Assembly: GCA_963575655.1 (NCBI GenBank) | Contig: CAUYTY010000180.1 | Location: forward strand, 1 to 42,393 | Reading direction: 5' to 3' | DNA: 42,393 bases | Origin: Gammaproteobacteria bacterium | GTDB taxonomy: Bacteria > Pseudomonadota > Gammaproteobacteria > CAIRSR01 | In this document: positions 9,093 through 17,216 of the stretch, piece by piece | Numbering within the stretch: position 1 is the first letter of the stretch | Layout of the letters: every line of letters starts with the position of its first letter | The notes under the pieces: model-generated | The model's input: the letters and a program-made list of their open reading frames with translations, nothing else | The model's database searches: none | What the model was told of the DNA's origin: nothing | Position numbers and translations under genes: made by a program

Positions 9093-10862
9093 ATGCTTTT
9101 ATTGTTGAGTAGAACACTGGCCTTTCTGGTGATTTTCGGAATGGCGATGGGGGCGGCGCTAGCCAAAGATGAGTTTCGGAAACTGACTTCTTCCTCCACG
9201 GGTGAAACCTGGCTGTTGCAATCGCCACCAGCCCTTCGTGGTAGCGCTCGGGCACTTAACGGAACCACCGTAACGGGTTTGACGGTCCCTGGCTGGAATT
9301 ATGTTAGCGTACCACGGGCGCCAATATTGCCGGCCACTGGGAAATTATTTAACGTCCCCAAAGGCGCTCGGATAACAACCGAGATCGAAATTGGTACCCC
9401 ACCAATACCGTATGCCCACCTCTCGACTCTAGATACCGTCACCTCGACGGAAAAAGTACCACCGGCACATTGGCAGCATGTTGGCACACCAACGGTTTCG
9501 GGTTTGCTTCCCGGATTTCTGGCGGCAATTGGACCAACTGCCATTGAACGTGGTCAAACCGTCGCCCCATTACGATTTTTTCCATACCAGTGGGATCCCT
9601 CCACAGGAACTGTTTATTACTATCCCCAATTGAGGCTACAACTCGATTGGTTGGCATCTCCCCCCCAGGCTAATTCTGACCAGAGTTATCCTCTACCATC
9701 GATCCCTTTCAACGCCCCGGCGTTGCGGATCGTAACCAATCAATCAGGAATCCATGAAGTAAGCTCTCAGGATTTCGTGGGCGCGGGATTTGACCCCAAT
9801 CTCTGGAATCCAAAGAAATTACGACTTTGGCACCGCGGCATTGAAACAGCTATTACCATGCGAACCACTCCCAGCGGGTCGGTATTACGTTTCTATGCCA
9901 TGCCATTCGATTCTCCCTATGCCAATCAGGATGTCTATTTTCTTACTTGGGTGGGCGGAAAGTTACAGAGAATGGACACGGTGGATGCGACTCCGAACAC
10001 TGTGGAACCAGTGGTTGCGGAACTCTCTACTACTCTTCACTTCGAGGAAAATCATACAACCTGGGACAATACTCCCAATGCCCCCACGGAGGACTATTGG
10101 TTTTGGGCAAAACTAGTAGCAGGTTCAACCGCAAATCGACTAGCAACTACAATATCTGTTCAGGACCCCGTTAACTCTCTCCCTGCCACAATCAAGCTTG
10201 ATCTATTAGGTCGTTCGACTGGCAGCCATTATGTCACTGTTGTGCTAAATGGTGTTACCCTCGGTGAGTTGACCTGGAGCGGTCTAACGCGCTATCGAGG
10301 AGAATTGGCGATTCCCGCTAGCGTATTAAGTTCGGGAGACAATAATGTTGTGGTACAACTTGCTAATGCCAATACAGACATCGTCTATCCTAATTGGTTG
10401 GAGCTGACCTACACACGTCAACTAATTGTCCACGCCGGTAGGACTTCACTACAAACGAAACAACCGACCACCATGGAAGTAACGGGGCTAACAGACACCA
10501 ATGCCGTAGTCTACGACGTGACCAATCCGCTCATGCCAAAACGATTGATTGGAAGAAAATTAATTGGAACACCGGACAACCGACACCTAAAACTTCACCT
10601 ACCGATAGCTGGTCATTATGAATTGGTAGAATCTTCAGGACTTATTCGGCCCGTAGCAATGACTGGTTGGCACGCACCCAACCTGCGCAATAGGCGACTC
10701 GGCGCTGATTACCTGGTGATTGCCCCGCGTGCCTTTTTGGGGGCAATCAACCCGCTGGCTAAACTTCGTCGTAGCACGGGATTACGGGTAAAAGTTATTG
10801 CGGTTGAGGATATCGCCGACACCTTTGGGGGGGGGGCTGACCACGCCAGAGGCAATTCGTGA
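9093..10862 (+). CDS. Secreted C25 (gingipain-like) peptidase, N-terminal part, frameshifted
   Basis: It opens with a clear signal peptide (hydrophobic LLLLSRTLAFLVIFGMAMG, cleavage predicted after ALA, residue ~25), followed by ~550 residues rich in beta-type sequence that correspond to the propeptide and N-terminal region of C25 peptidases. The frame runs through a 10-G tract (10827-10836) and stops soon afterwards. With nine G it would continue directly into the downstream frame (FGGG then LTTPEAIRDFVSYAYHEW), giving one protein of about 885 residues. As given it lacks the catalytic residues. It is followed 50 bp downstream by the radical SAM gene. Confidence 0.8.
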   Translation: MLLLLSRTLAFLVIFGMAMGAALAKDEFRKLTSSSTGETWLLQSPPALRGSARALNGTTVTGLTVPGWNYVSVPRAPILPATGKLFNVPKGARITTEIEIGTPPIPYAHLSTLDTVTSTEKVPPAHWQHVGTPTVSGLLPGFLAAIGPTAIERGQTVAPLRFFPYQWDPSTGTVYYYPQLRLQLDWLASPPQANSDQSYPLPSIPFNAPALRIVTNQSGIHEVSSQDFVGAGFDPNLWNPKKLRLWHRGIETAITMRTTPSGSVLRFYAMPFDSPYANQDVYFLTWVGGKLQRMDTVDATPNTVEPVVAELSTTLHFEENHTTWDNTPNAPTEDYWFWAKLVAGSTANRLATTISVQDPVNSLPATIKLDLLGRSTGSHYVTVVLNGVTLGELTWSGLTRYRGELAIPASVLSSGDNNVVVQLANANTDIVYPNWLELTYTRQLIVHAGRTSLQTKQPTTMEVTGLTDTNAVVYDVTNPLMPKRLIGRKLIGTPDNRHLKLHLPIAGHYELVESSGLIRPVAMTGWHAPNLRNRRLGADYLVIAPRAFLGAINPLAKLRRSTGLRVKVIAVEDIADTFGGGADHARGNS

Positions 10863-11751
10863 CTTCGTCAGTTATGCCTACCATGAATGGCAGCCACCCG
10901 CACCGCTTTATCTACTACTGGTTGGTGATGCCAACATAGATTATCGTGATTATCTGGGCACTGGTAAGGTAAGTCAGATACCGATGTTTATTGTCAATAC
11001 AAGTAACTTGATGTTAACTCCTTCGGATGCTCCCTTTTCGACCGTTGATGGCAACGATAAATTGCCGGATTTGTGGGTAGGTCGACTGCCAGCTGCGACT
11101 CCACAAGCCGCAGGAACAGTGATAAACAAAATCGTCGGGTATGAATTAAGAACAAATCCAAAGCCCACCCAAGCCTTATTTGCTGCCGACAATAATGAGC
11201 CATCCTTCGAAATGTTAAGTGAATCCTTTATTACCCTTTTGCCGGAAGGGATTACACCGCGTCGAGTTTATCTTTCGCAAGGAGGAACAACGGCGGATAT
11301 CCAATCGGGTATCAGTGCGGGTGCCCTTGTTACTACATATCTCGGTCATGGATCTGTTACTAATTGGGCCGGCGAGTATCTATGGCGTAGTGATAGTGTC
11401 CGAGATGATATTGCTACTCTGAGCAACAACAATCGTCTCACCTTCGTAATGGCCCTCAATTGCCTGAATGGTTACTTTGCTAACCCGATGATGTATTCAC
11501 TTAACGAATCGTTTGTAGTTAAGGACGGTCGGGGTGCGGTTGCCAGTTTTGGATCCAGTGGTCTGGGTTATCCAATCGATCATGAATTCCTTGGTAATGC
11601 AGTCTTTTCAGAATTATTTACACGCGGTGAGAGAATACTTGGCGCGGCCACCACCCAGGCCCGGATTAACGCATATGCGAAAGGTGCGTCTGAAGAAATA
11701 TTGACCTCCTTCGAGCTGATTGGAGACCCGGCCACACAATTGGCGTGGTAG
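10798..11751 (+). CDS. C25 (gingipain-like) peptidase, catalytic part in the shifted frame
   Basis: Carries the C25 catalytic domain: PEAIRDFVSYAYHEWQPP, LLLVGDANIDY and LWVGRLPA, the catalytic His in YLGHGSVTNW (about residue 752 of the joined protein) and the catalytic Cys in ALNCLNGYF (about 790). The end is LIGDPATQLAW. True coding sequence in this frame begins after the G tract; the upstream codons from 10798 are out of frame with the real protein. C25 enzymes are secreted Cys proteases cleaving after Arg or Lys in gingipains; specificity here is unknown. No sorting tag is evident at the C-terminus. Confidence 0.8.
   Translation: MRLRISPTPLGGGLTTPEAIRDFVSYAYHEWQPPAPLYLLLVGDANIDYRDYLGTGKVSQIPMFIVNTSNLMLTPSDAPFSTVDGNDKLPDLWVGRLPAATPQAAGTVINKIVGYELRTNPKPTQALFAADNNEPSFEMLSESFITLLPEGITPRRVYLSQGGTTADIQSGISAGALVTTYLGHGSVTNWAGEYLWRSDSVRDDIATLSNNNRLTFVMALNCLNGYFANPMMYSLNESFVVKDGRGAVASFGSSGLGYPIDHEFLGNAVFSELFTRGERILGAATTQARINAYAKGASEEILTSFELIGDPATQLAW
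10827..10836 (+). repeat. G10 homopolymer at the frameshift point
   Basis: Ten consecutive G. Nine would join the two peptidase frames. It may be a sequencing error, a fixed mutation, or a slippage-prone on/off switch. Confidence 0.9.
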
Positions 11752-11805
11752 CTACGATCACAACCGTGGAATACCCGAGTAAACACAGAGTTCGATAGTG
11801 GTACG

Positions 11806-13158
11806 ATGACAAAAACAAACTCGACAATCTCAGAATCAGAGCGGATATATCCGTACTTTCCGCTCCAAGTAGTTAATACCATTGAAGGTACAATCTTGGT
11901 ACATCGTCACCAACCCTGGTGGGCCGCAATTAATGCAAGTGCGGTTGGATGCGTGCGCCAATTGGCTGGTCGAGACGGCGGAGGAATGCGCCTCCGCAAA
12001 ATAACTGTGTCGGAAGAATCTCGGGAAGAGGTATCGGAAAAGGATGTCCACACCTTTGCGGCACAACTCAATGCGGCTGGCCTACTTGCGGCCACACCCA
12101 CCGTCATACCTACCCCGCGTGCTGACTCCCTTTTTCTGCACCTTACCGAGCACTGCAACCTGAGTTGTAACCACTGCTGCATGGATTCGGGACCGGATCG
12201 GCACCGAGCGTTATCCATTGCTACCGTCTTGCGTTTGGTTGACGAACACATCGCCCTAGGCGGACACGAGTTGGTCCTCTCTGGTGGAGAGCCGCTCACC
12301 TGGCCAGGACTCGATGCGCTATTGGAGCGGACTCACAACACTGGCATAACGGTACGGCTACTCACCAACGGTACCCAACTGGATGAGCAACGCGCGCACT
12401 TCATCGCGGCTCGGGTAGACGAGGTACAGATCAGCCTGGACGGTACCAACGCAGCTATGCATGACGCCATCCGTGGTCCGGGGAGCTTTCTTGGTGCGAC
12501 TACCGGTGCCCGTTACTTGCTTGCCGCCGGCCTGCCCAATACGCACCTGACTTTTTCGGCTCAAATATCATCGGCCTTAGCCACCGTTGTAGAGTCATTT
12601 TTGATACTTGCCGAGCAATTGGGGGCTGGCGCGGTTCGCTTCCTACCCGTTCGGCCATCCGGTCGGGCGGCTGATCAGGGTGGCCTCCAGGGCCTTTCCG
12701 GGCCGGCCCTCGCCGATTTCTTCGACCGCGTCCATGCCCTCAAACAGCAATGGCGCGAACGACTCCATATCAGTTCCGGTTTGAGTGGATTGGGTCTGAG
12801 CAATGTGCCGCAGCCTTGGTGCCCCGTGGGTAAAAAACTTACGGTAACTGCCGAGGGCGTGGTATATCCATGTGCCTTGTTGATGGGCAACACATTCTCC
12901 CTCGGCAATATTCATACCCAAGACCTCGCAACCATCTTACGCGGCAGCGCCTACCAGCAGGTGGTGGAGAAAATTCATCGTCGGATAGACCATACCCCGG
13001 CTTGCCTACGTTGTGAGTGGCGTGCCTTTTGCCAAGGTGGTTGTGTTGGTATGGCTTTATCCAATGCGGGAGCTATCAATACACCTGAGGGACCGTGCGG
13101 TTGCCGACGACGTTGGTATACAGATGCCGCAGCACGGGTAATTGCCAGTGGCGATTGA
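11806..13158 (+). CDS. Radical SAM/SPASM peptide-maturase-like enzyme with PqqD-like N-terminus
   Basis: 450 residues. Residues ~1-100 look like a PqqD-type peptide-binding domain (helical, with NASAVGCVRQLAG and a C-terminal AAQLNAAGLL). The radical SAM core starts at ~112 with the 4Fe-4S motif CNLSCNHC (Cys117, 121, 124; CxxxCxxC), then LSGGEPLTW and LLTNGTQLDE, and EVQISLDG. The C-terminal SPASM region (about 340-445) has CPVGKKLTVTAEGVVYPCAL and CLRCEWRAFCQGGC, with further Cys for auxiliary clusters. SPASM enzymes such as PqqE, AlbA and anSME modify peptides or proteins via an SAM radical. The downstream gene overlaps, suggesting one operon. The substrate is unknown; the peptide at 21421 is a candidate. 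Confidence 0.88.
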   Translation: MTKTNSTISESERIYPYFPLQVVNTIEGTILVHRHQPWWAAINASAVGCVRQLAGRDGGGMRLRKITVSEESREEVSEKDVHTFAAQLNAAGLLAATPTVIPTPRADSLFLHLTEHCNLSCNHCCMDSGPDRHRALSIATVLRLVDEHIALGGHELVLSGGEPLTWPGLDALLERTHNTGITVRLLTNGTQLDEQRAHFIAARVDEVQISLDGTNAAMHDAIRGPGSFLGATTGARYLLAAGLPNTHLTFSAQISSALATVVESFLILAEQLGAGAVRFLPVRPSGRAADQGGLQGLSGPALADFFDRVHALKQQWRERLHISSGLSGLGLSNVPQPWCPVGKKLTVTAEGVVYPCALLMGNTFSLGNIHTQDLATILRGSAYQQVVEKIHRRIDHTPACLRCEWRAFCQGGCVGMALSNAGAINTPEGPCGCRRRWYTDAAARVIASGD

Positions 13159-13858
13159 ATCAAAATCTGGCATCGTCATCCTGGCCACGGAGGGAATGAG
13201 CATGGCCCCTCTTTTATTGCCGGGGGACCAAGTCATGCTGACGCCGCTCTCGGACACGCCCATCGTGGGAACACTGTTGGTCTGGCGTGCTGGCGAGGGA
13301 TCGGTGCTGCACCGCTTGGTCGCCTGGTGGCCAAAGCAGGACCGGTGCGTTGAGACCGGCGACGCTAGTTTGGTTTTCTGTGAGCGTCGCGTGAGTGAGA
13401 TACTCGGCCGTGTGATTGCCATAGCACTGCACGGTCGGGGACCGTGGATTCCGTTAAGACCACCGATAGGTTTGTATTCCTGGCTGATAATGGTTGCCTA
13501 TCGGCACTGGTTGCCAAAGGCTTTGGTATGTCGATTGCTGCGAATCATCGCAAGATGGCAAAGACGGAATTGGTTCAATAAAACAAAAAGACAAGCCATG
13601 CAAACAAAAATCAATAACGAATTACAGTTACAACAAATCGACGATGAATTGATGGTATATGACCCAACGCAAGGACAGGTTCATCTATTCAACTCCACCG
13701 CACGCCAAGTATGGGAAGCATTGGAGGCCGATCGGACGCCCACGGCACTGGCCAATGATTGGGTGCAGGAATACGGATTGGCGCCGGAACAGGCACTCGC
13801 CGACGTACAGGAGGTAGTACGCCAGTTCATCGAGGTGGGTTTGTGGAAACCCGCTTGA
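13142..13858 (+). CDS. S26-type signal-peptidase-like domain fused to PqqD domain
   Basis: 238 residues in one frame. Residues 1-~140 resemble an S24/S26 signal-peptidase fold of the Ser/His type. Ser20 sits in EGMSMAPLLLPGD, His57 in VLHRLVAWW, and ETGDAS corresponds to the conserved GD box. A hydrophobic patch (LYSWLIMVAYRHWL, about 113-126) may touch the membrane. Residues ~152-238 form a PqqD-like domain (LMVYDPTQGQVHLFNSTARQVWEAL, then a helical tail). A separate PqqD start is possible at the ATG 13598, but its ribosome-binding site is weak. The start (TTG 13142, or GTG 13148) overlaps the radical SAM gene and the end overlaps the kinase-like gene. Confidence 0.8.
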   Translation: MPVAIESKSGIVILATEGMSMAPLLLPGDQVMLTPLSDTPIVGTLLVWRAGEGSVLHRLVAWWPKQDRCVETGDASLVFCERRVSEILGRVIAIALHGRGPWIPLRPPIGLYSWLIMVAYRHWLPKALVCRLLRIIARWQRRNWFNKTKRQAMQTKINNELQLQQIDDELMVYDPTQGQVHLFNSTARQVWEALEADRTPTALANDWVQEYGLAPEQALADVQEVVRQFIEVGLWKPA

Positions 13859-14964
13859 ATAGTGAACGAGATCTCCAGATAGTTGCCAAATTTCGCGTCC
13901 TCGATTTGGAATGGAGAATCAGCGGAATGCCTGTTGATCTGATAGAAACATTTTCCAGGGTACACGCACCTCTCCGCGTTTCTGAAGTAGAAAACAATAC
14001 TAGGCCTACTACGCTCCAATTCCACTTGAACGAAGAAGGGCCGGATGGAATACAACTCACCCACCCGGATGGCAGTCAACATCGATTGCTCACACCGCCC
14101 TGGACCTACCCAGATTTACACATGGCGGTGCTAAACGACCTCTATAACCGAGTTGAACACCATTGGTTATTGCACGGCGCGGCACTGGCATACGAGGGGC
14201 GTGGCCTAGCTATCCTCGGTGCGTCAGGCCTTGGTAAAAGTACTTTATCCCTCGCTTTGGCATCACGGGGCTGGTCTTTGTTGTCGGATGAGTTCGCGGC
14301 CGTGGCGCATGACGATGGGCGTTTGTGGCCGTTTCCTCGCCTACCGGGGAGTCGTCATCAAAAAGCGGAGGATTGGTGGAGCGTGCCCGATTTCTCCGGC
14401 GGCGAGAAATGGTTTCCTCCACCTGAGTATCTAACATTCGCTCATGAACCGATCGCGCTAACGGCTATTGTCTTACTCAGCGTACCAGATTCCGTCAATC
14501 TGGGCCTGCATGTGGCAATACGCAGTTCTACAGCAGCTGATGAATTCGCACGGGAAGCGAATACACGAGGAATGTCTCTCATTGATCAGGGCGTACGTCC
14601 ACCGTTTTACTGGTTGCGATTCGGAGGGGAGGAAGCTCCCATTCTTGAACTATGCAGGGAGTGGGATAAAGAGGTAATTTATACTGAAAGAATAGCCTCT
14701 CCACCCTGTGCGGCTGATTGGCGCCGCGCACCACGTATCGAACCTGTCACTGGTAGCGCGGCGACATTAGCGCTACTTGCTGCGGCACGCAATCGGGGAC
14801 GCAATAGCCGCTTATTGGCCACGCGTGCGAATCGTTTAGATCGACTGTTATTTGAAATAGGAAAAGTTGTCGGGCGCATTCCGGTGTATCAGCTTCAGGT
14901 GGGAGAGTTGGGCACGTCTCTAGATTGCATTGAACAACTACTCCTGAATAATCATAAGCCCTAA
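13843..14964 (+). CDS. HPr kinase-related protein (HprK-like P-loop kinase)
   Basis: About 373 residues. A Walker A motif (GASGLGKST, residues ~126-134) is followed by LASRGWSLLSDEFAAV, as in the HPr-kinase-like proteins found beside PqqD in RiPP and exosortase-associated loci. The N-terminal ~120 residues contain LHGAALAYEG just before the P-loop, typical of this group. The frame is open from 13759, but the first 28 codons are shadow of the PqqD gene. The GTG at 13843, with GAGGTGGG upstream, is preferred and overlaps the previous gene by 16 bp. True HprK phosphorylates Ser of HPr; relatives in lasso-peptide clusters phosphorylate the precursor peptide. The substrate here is unknown. Confidence 0.82.
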   Translation: METRLNSERDLQIVAKFRVLDLEWRISGMPVDLIETFSRVHAPLRVSEVENNTRPTTLQFHLNEEGPDGIQLTHPDGSQHRLLTPPWTYPDLHMAVLNDLYNRVEHHWLLHGAALAYEGRGLAILGASGLGKSTLSLALASRGWSLLSDEFAAVAHDDGRLWPFPRLPGSRHQKAEDWWSVPDFSGGEKWFPPPEYLTFAHEPIALTAIVLLSVPDSVNLGLHVAIRSSTAADEFAREANTRGMSLIDQGVRPPFYWLRFGGEEAPILELCREWDKEVIYTERIASPPCAADWRRAPRIEPVTGSAATLALLAAARNRGRNSRLLATRANRLDRLLFEIGKVVGRIPVYQLQVGELGTSLDCIEQLLLNNHKP

Positions 14965-15058
14965 AGGGGCGACATAGAACTTGCTACTAAAAAGAACATT
15001 TCCATAGATTCGGCACAGACAATTTCGTCTCAAACGAATCATCATCAATGATTCTTCT

Positions 15059-15530
15059 GTGAATGTTCAGGATCTGGGGTGGAAGGTAAAATTATTAACC
15101 AACAAATTCGGCTCCACTTCTCCGTTAATTGAACGATCATCCGCGAAGAATCAATTGATAAGGACTGGCAAACAGGGGGTTCCATACCTTAATGACAGCA
15201 TTAGAAATGACAAAAGAACCTATACACGCATCCAAATAGCCAACATCCTTGGAAATATCGAAGACGAGTCTTCCGTAGATGCCCTCGCTGATCCAGCAAA
15301 TAGCCAGTATTTCTTATTAAATAACCCAAGTTGACCTACTTGCCCCCTCCCCAGCCCTCCCCGTAAACGGGGAGGGAGTAGGCCGCAGACCTCCCCCCGT
15401 TTACGGGGGGATTGAGAGGGGACGATTGGATGCGATCCCGAGTTTTGAATAGGTGGCAACTTGGGTTAAAGATAATGACATAGTGAACGAAATACAGGAA
15501 GTGCTTGCAAAAATCAATAATAATGAATGA
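15059..15530 (+). pseudogene. HEAT-repeat protein remnant interrupted by a MITE
   Basis: A frame from 15059 encodes HEAT/PBS-lyase-like repeat sequence (LIRTGKQGVPYLNDSIRN, YTRIQIANILGNIEDESSVD, ALADP) and is cut at 15323 by a MITE copy. After the element, an open piece (DNDIVNEIQEVLAKINNNE, stop at 15528-15530) looks like the lost C-terminus. No good start codon or ribosome-binding site is visible, so the N-terminus may also be missing. HEAT-repeat proteins are binding scaffolds. Apart from this and the MITE, 14965-15608 holds nothing supportable. Confidence 0.6.
15323..15467. mobile_element. MITE-like element, copy 2
   Basis: A 145-bp element bounded by AACCCAAGTTG and TAGGTGGCAACTTGGGTT. 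It shares most of its body with the copy at 8907, including CCTCCCCGTAAACGGGGAGG, GTAGGCCGCAGACC and GACGATTGGATGCGATCCCG. The left end has lost a few bases of the terminal repeat. It splits the HEAT-repeat remnant. Confidence 0.85.
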
Positions 15531-15608
15531 GCAGTATATTATTAGCAGTGCCATACCCTATTTGTACTCCTTTCATAAACCGCACAGAAAACTCACGGAA
15601 ATATACGA

Positions 15609-17186
15609 ATGTTTCGTTTGATCGGTATCGGGAAACGTTTCCTGTGTGACCATGGTCATGAGGTCCTTACCGAAGTTGATCTTTCCATCGAGCCTGGTAA
15701 TTGCTACTTGTTGACCGGAGCCAATGGTACTGGCAAGAGTACTCTTCTACGCATTGCTGCTGGACTGCTACATGCCGACGCGGGCAGAATTATCTGGGAA
15801 GATGATTCCGTAAAGGGAAAGAGAAACACCCCCGATCCGCGCCGAAGAATTGGTTACCAGGGCAGTGAGGGACGTAGCTTGAATTGGCGGCTTACGGTAG
15901 GCGAGGAATTGCGGTTTTGGAGTACCGCATCAGGGTTAATCGATGATGAGCGCACCAAGGCAATAGCGAAAGTAATGATTGCATTTGGTTTGGTCGGTCT
16001 CGAACATCATTATGTGGGACGACTCTCTACCGGCCAGGCGCAACGGCTCATACTCGCACGGGCTTGGCTACACCGACCTTGGCTATTACTTCTAGACGAG
16101 CCGCTCCATGGCCTTGATACTGAGGGTCAGAAATTACTCGTCGATGCATTGCGGAGTCATCTCGCCCAAAAAGGCGCCGTTATTATTGCTACCCATGATA
16201 CCCATCCGTTCGCTGCATTATCCTTTCATACCTGGCAGCTCGCCGAGGGACGATTGGCATCCATACGGAATGGTGTGAATTTCGCGACCGATTCGGACTC
16301 TCACACCAATTTTCCCCTACGAATGGATGAGTTAAAGAAGGAAACCTCCGATCGATTCCCAACCATTTCAATAAATCGCGCTGTGAGATGCTATTACCTC
16401 GCTACCCTGCGCAAGGATTTCTTGCAAGGATTGGGCTACCGTCTAGCAAGTATGCTATCTCTGGCGACTGTCGTCGTTACGGTAGTGCTTTTCTACTACT
16501 GGGCACGATTCATTGATCCACAGCTTTCCCTGAAACAAAATACTGCTTTCGGCGGAAATGGTTATTTTGGTTGGGCGTTAATTGGCGTAACTTTATCTAA
16601 TTATTTACAAGCCTCCTTGACCATATTTGGTAATCGGATTCGTGAGCTTCAGGTCAACGGTACCTTAGAAGCGTTGTTTCTGCTTCCGATCGGTCGATTG
16701 ACTCTAATTGGAGGTTTAGGGCTGTTGCCGTTTCTGGGTTCTCTTGGGCGTGTAGGACTATCTTTATTGGTGGGGTGGCTAGCTTTTGATTTCCGGCCAT
16801 CGCTGGTAGGATTGCTTCTAGCCTTGCCAATTTTGTTGCTCGTTGCCTTTTGCACCGCTGGAATCGGTCTGATTTCGGCGGCTTTCGTACTCGAATTCAA
16901 GAAGGGTGATCCCATAGCCTGGATCATGAGCGCCTTGACTTGGATGATGAGCGGTGTTTATTTTCCGCGTGAGGTACTACCACCATTCATGCGTTTCGCT
17001 GGAGATCTATTACCTATGACACCTGCCATCGAAGCATTGCGTTCTACGTTACTTGGTGTTGGCATTCCGACCGAAGCGTTGTTACACCTCTGTATGCTAT
17101 CCGCACTGACATTACCAATCGGTTATCTAGCATGGCGTTGGGCGGTAATACGTGCGCTTTACAGCGGCGGGTTACGGGAGTATTGA
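15609..17186 (+). CDS. ABC transporter: ATPase fused to ABC-2 type permease
   Basis: 525 residues. The N-terminal nucleotide-binding domain is closest in style to CcmA/lipid-exporter ATPases: Walker A GANGTGKST (about 36-44), signature LSTGQAQRL (about 139), Walker B LLLLDEPLHGLD (about 160), switch His in ATHDTHP. From ~270 an ABC-2 type membrane domain with about six hydrophobic segments follows (LASMLSLATVVVTVVLFYYW, then several Gly/Leu-rich helices, then TLPIGYLAWRWAVI). The fusion suggests a homodimeric exporter. It sits between the kinase-like gene and the large TPR gene on the same strand and is a candidate exporter for the local system. The cargo is unknown. Confidence 0.87.
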   Translation: MFRLIGIGKRFLCDHGHEVLTEVDLSIEPGNCYLLTGANGTGKSTLLRIAAGLLHADAGRIIWEDDSVKGKRNTPDPRRRIGYQGSEGRSLNWRLTVGEELRFWSTASGLIDDERTKAIAKVMIAFGLVGLEHHYVGRLSTGQAQRLILARAWLHRPWLLLLDEPLHGLDTEGQKLLVDALRSHLAQKGAVIIATHDTHPFAALSFHTWQLAEGRLASIRNGVNFATDSDSHTNFPLRMDELKKETSDRFPTISINRAVRCYYLATLRKDFLQGLGYRLASMLSLATVVVTVVLFYYWARFIDPQLSLKQNTAFGGNGYFGWALIGVTLSNYLQASLTIFGNRIRELQVNGTLEALFLLPIGRLTLIGGLGLLPFLGSLGRVGLSLLVGWLAFDFRPSLVGLLLALPILLLVAFCTAGIGLISAAFVLEFKKGDPIAWIMSALTWMMSGVYFPREVLPPFMRFAGDLLPMTPAIEALRSTLLGVGIPTEALLHLCMLSALTLPIGYLAWRWAVIRALYSGGLREY

Positions 17187-17216
17187 ATATTTAGATGAGG
17201 GGGAAAAGAACCTAAT

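Noticed and set aside
8623-9255. Long minus-strand frame of 210 codons
   Set aside because: It runs antisense through the DUF29 relic, the MITE and the start of the C25 peptidase gene; composition follows those features and no domain is visible.
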